Below the pieces are notes generated by a model. The model saw only the letters and a list, made by a program, of their open reading frames with translations, made no database searches and was not told where the DNA came from. Below, one piece after another: positions 63,583 through 64,000 of a stretch of DNA of 64,000 nt; position 1 is the stretch's first letter; each line of letters begins with the position of its first letter. The DNA lies in contig JADQBM010000008.1 of NCBI GenBank assembly GCA_016278615.1, positions 18,237 to 82,236 on the forward strand, written 5' to 3'. The translations under genes and the position numbers were made by a program. The DNA is from Clostridia bacterium (lineage in GTDB: Bacteria > Bacillota > Clostridia > Peptostreptococcales > JAAYPU01).

Positions 63583-63760
63583 GTTACAGGTTACAGGGGA
63601 CAGGGGACAGAAAAGATAGAGATTAGAGATTAGGGATTAGGGGACAGGAGACAGAAAGATAGATTAGGGATGTGTAGGGACGACCCTTGTGGTTGTCCTT
63701 AAGCGAAGATAAAAAATTAGAGATATGTAGGGACGACCCTTGTGGTTGTCCTTCATTTTT
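63583..63760. repeat. Heptamer arrays plus two inverted type-B modules
   Basis: GGTTACA, GGGACAG and GATTAGA/GATTAGG heptamers (63581-63670), then type-B modules in the TGTAGGGACGACCC orientation at 63673-63698 and 63726-63751. No gene is seen. Confidence 0.8.
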
Positions 63761-63771
63761 TGAAAAAATTA

Positions 63772-63801
63772 AACCCCTTATAGGCGTGCCTATAAGGGGT
63801 T
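63772..63801 (-). terminator. Terminator of the cold-shock gene
   Basis: AACCCCTTATAGGC pairs with GCCTATAAGGGGTT around two bases; on the minus strand TAATTTTTT follows. Confidence 0.9.
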
Positions 63802-63812
63802 AATTGGCTTAA

Positions 63813-64000
63813 TTAAACAACTGTGATGTTTTCTGCTTGTGGTCCTTTAGCGCCTTGAACAACGTCAAATGTAACTTCTTGACCTTCTACAAGTGTTTTG
63901 TAACCATCTGATTTTATTTGAGAAAAGTGTGCGAATACATCGTTACCATCTTCTCCTGTAATAAAACCAAATCCTTTGTCCGCATTAAACCATTTTACTG
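63813..64000 (-). CDS. Cold-shock protein (partial, N-terminus outside window)
   Basis: 62 complete codons of a CspA-type OB-fold RNA chaperone: [18 protein letters not shown] with RNP1-like [15 protein letters not shown] (RNP2), [17 protein letters not shown]. Only about five N-terminal residues are missing. A terminator follows. Confidence 0.95.
   Translation of the reverse strand, partial: VKWFNADKGFGFITGEDGNDVFAHFSQIKSDGYKTLVEGQEVTFDVVQGAKGPQAENITVV

Noticed and set aside
1..64000. tRNA, rRNA, insertion sequence or prophage genes
   Set aside because: I looked for cloverleaf arms, rRNA motifs, transposase and integrase motifs and saw none.

Overview
The window is low-GC DNA of a spore-forming, probably strictly anaerobic member of the Clostridia. 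Evidence: Bacillota-type operons, two small acid-soluble spore proteins, YlbJ, a tungsten-type aldehyde:ferredoxin oxidoreductase and a lysine riboswitch. Species cannot be told. About 63 protein genes are supported; no tRNA, rRNA, CRISPR array, transposase or phage gene was seen. Both ends cut genes: a Na/phosphate cotransporter on the left, a cold-shock protein on the right.

Layout. 1-8.5 kb: trmL, hom, a SEC-C protein, an LCAT-like hydrolase, ogt, lysA, nth, DUF503. 8.7-13.6 kb: an RND efflux operon (adaptor, pump, TetR regulator) with a strong promoter and a GC-rich palindromic operator. 14-17.2 kb: NCS1 permease behind a sigma-54 type promoter, then a hydantoinase/dihydropyrimidinase. 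17.6-21 kb: hslO, a short SASP, a CPBP protease, an M20 amidohydrolase. 21-24.9 kb: lysine operon asd-dapA-dapB-dapH under a lysine riboswitch and terminator. 25-35.4 kb: housekeeping block rpmF, DUF177, ackA, tmcAL, ylbJ, coiled-coil gene, coaD, rsmD, SASP, recG, asp23, rpmB. 35.5-46.2 kb: accessory catabolic island. 46.2-61.6 kb: thiN, rpe, rsgA, prkC, prpC, rsmB, metallopeptidase, fmt, def, priA, coaBC, rpoZ, gmk, remA, yicC, dapF. 61.8-63.6 kb: rqcH.

The catabolic island is the most interesting gene set. A minus-strand operon encodes a D-amino-acid-oxidase-like flavoprotein, a sodium:solute symporter, an FCD regulator with an unusual winged-helix N-terminus, a BFD-like [2Fe-2S] protein, a DapA-family lyase, a ferredoxin-like subunit, a pyridine-nucleotide-type flavoprotein, a 4Fe-4S protein and an aminotransferase. 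Divergent from it are an aldehyde:ferredoxin oxidoreductase and a MoaD/ThiS-like protein. Each of the two divergent promoters carries the same 16-base operator just after its -10 box. The set resembles multi-subunit imino-acid (hydroxyproline/proline/opine) dehydrogenases; I infer an anaerobic imino-acid degradation route whose aldehyde or glyoxylate product is oxidised by a ferredoxin-linked W enzyme.

The second unusual signal is between genes. Many gaps hold composite palindromic elements: an array of degenerate 7-base repeats, an AAGGNGG-type motif, one or more ATTTTG...CAAAAT hairpins, then the array again inverted. Several arrays start at, or supply, the stop codon of the gene before them. 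Twelve copies of a 25-base hairpin module, in two sequence types whose stems differ by compensating changes around the same loop, are scattered among them.
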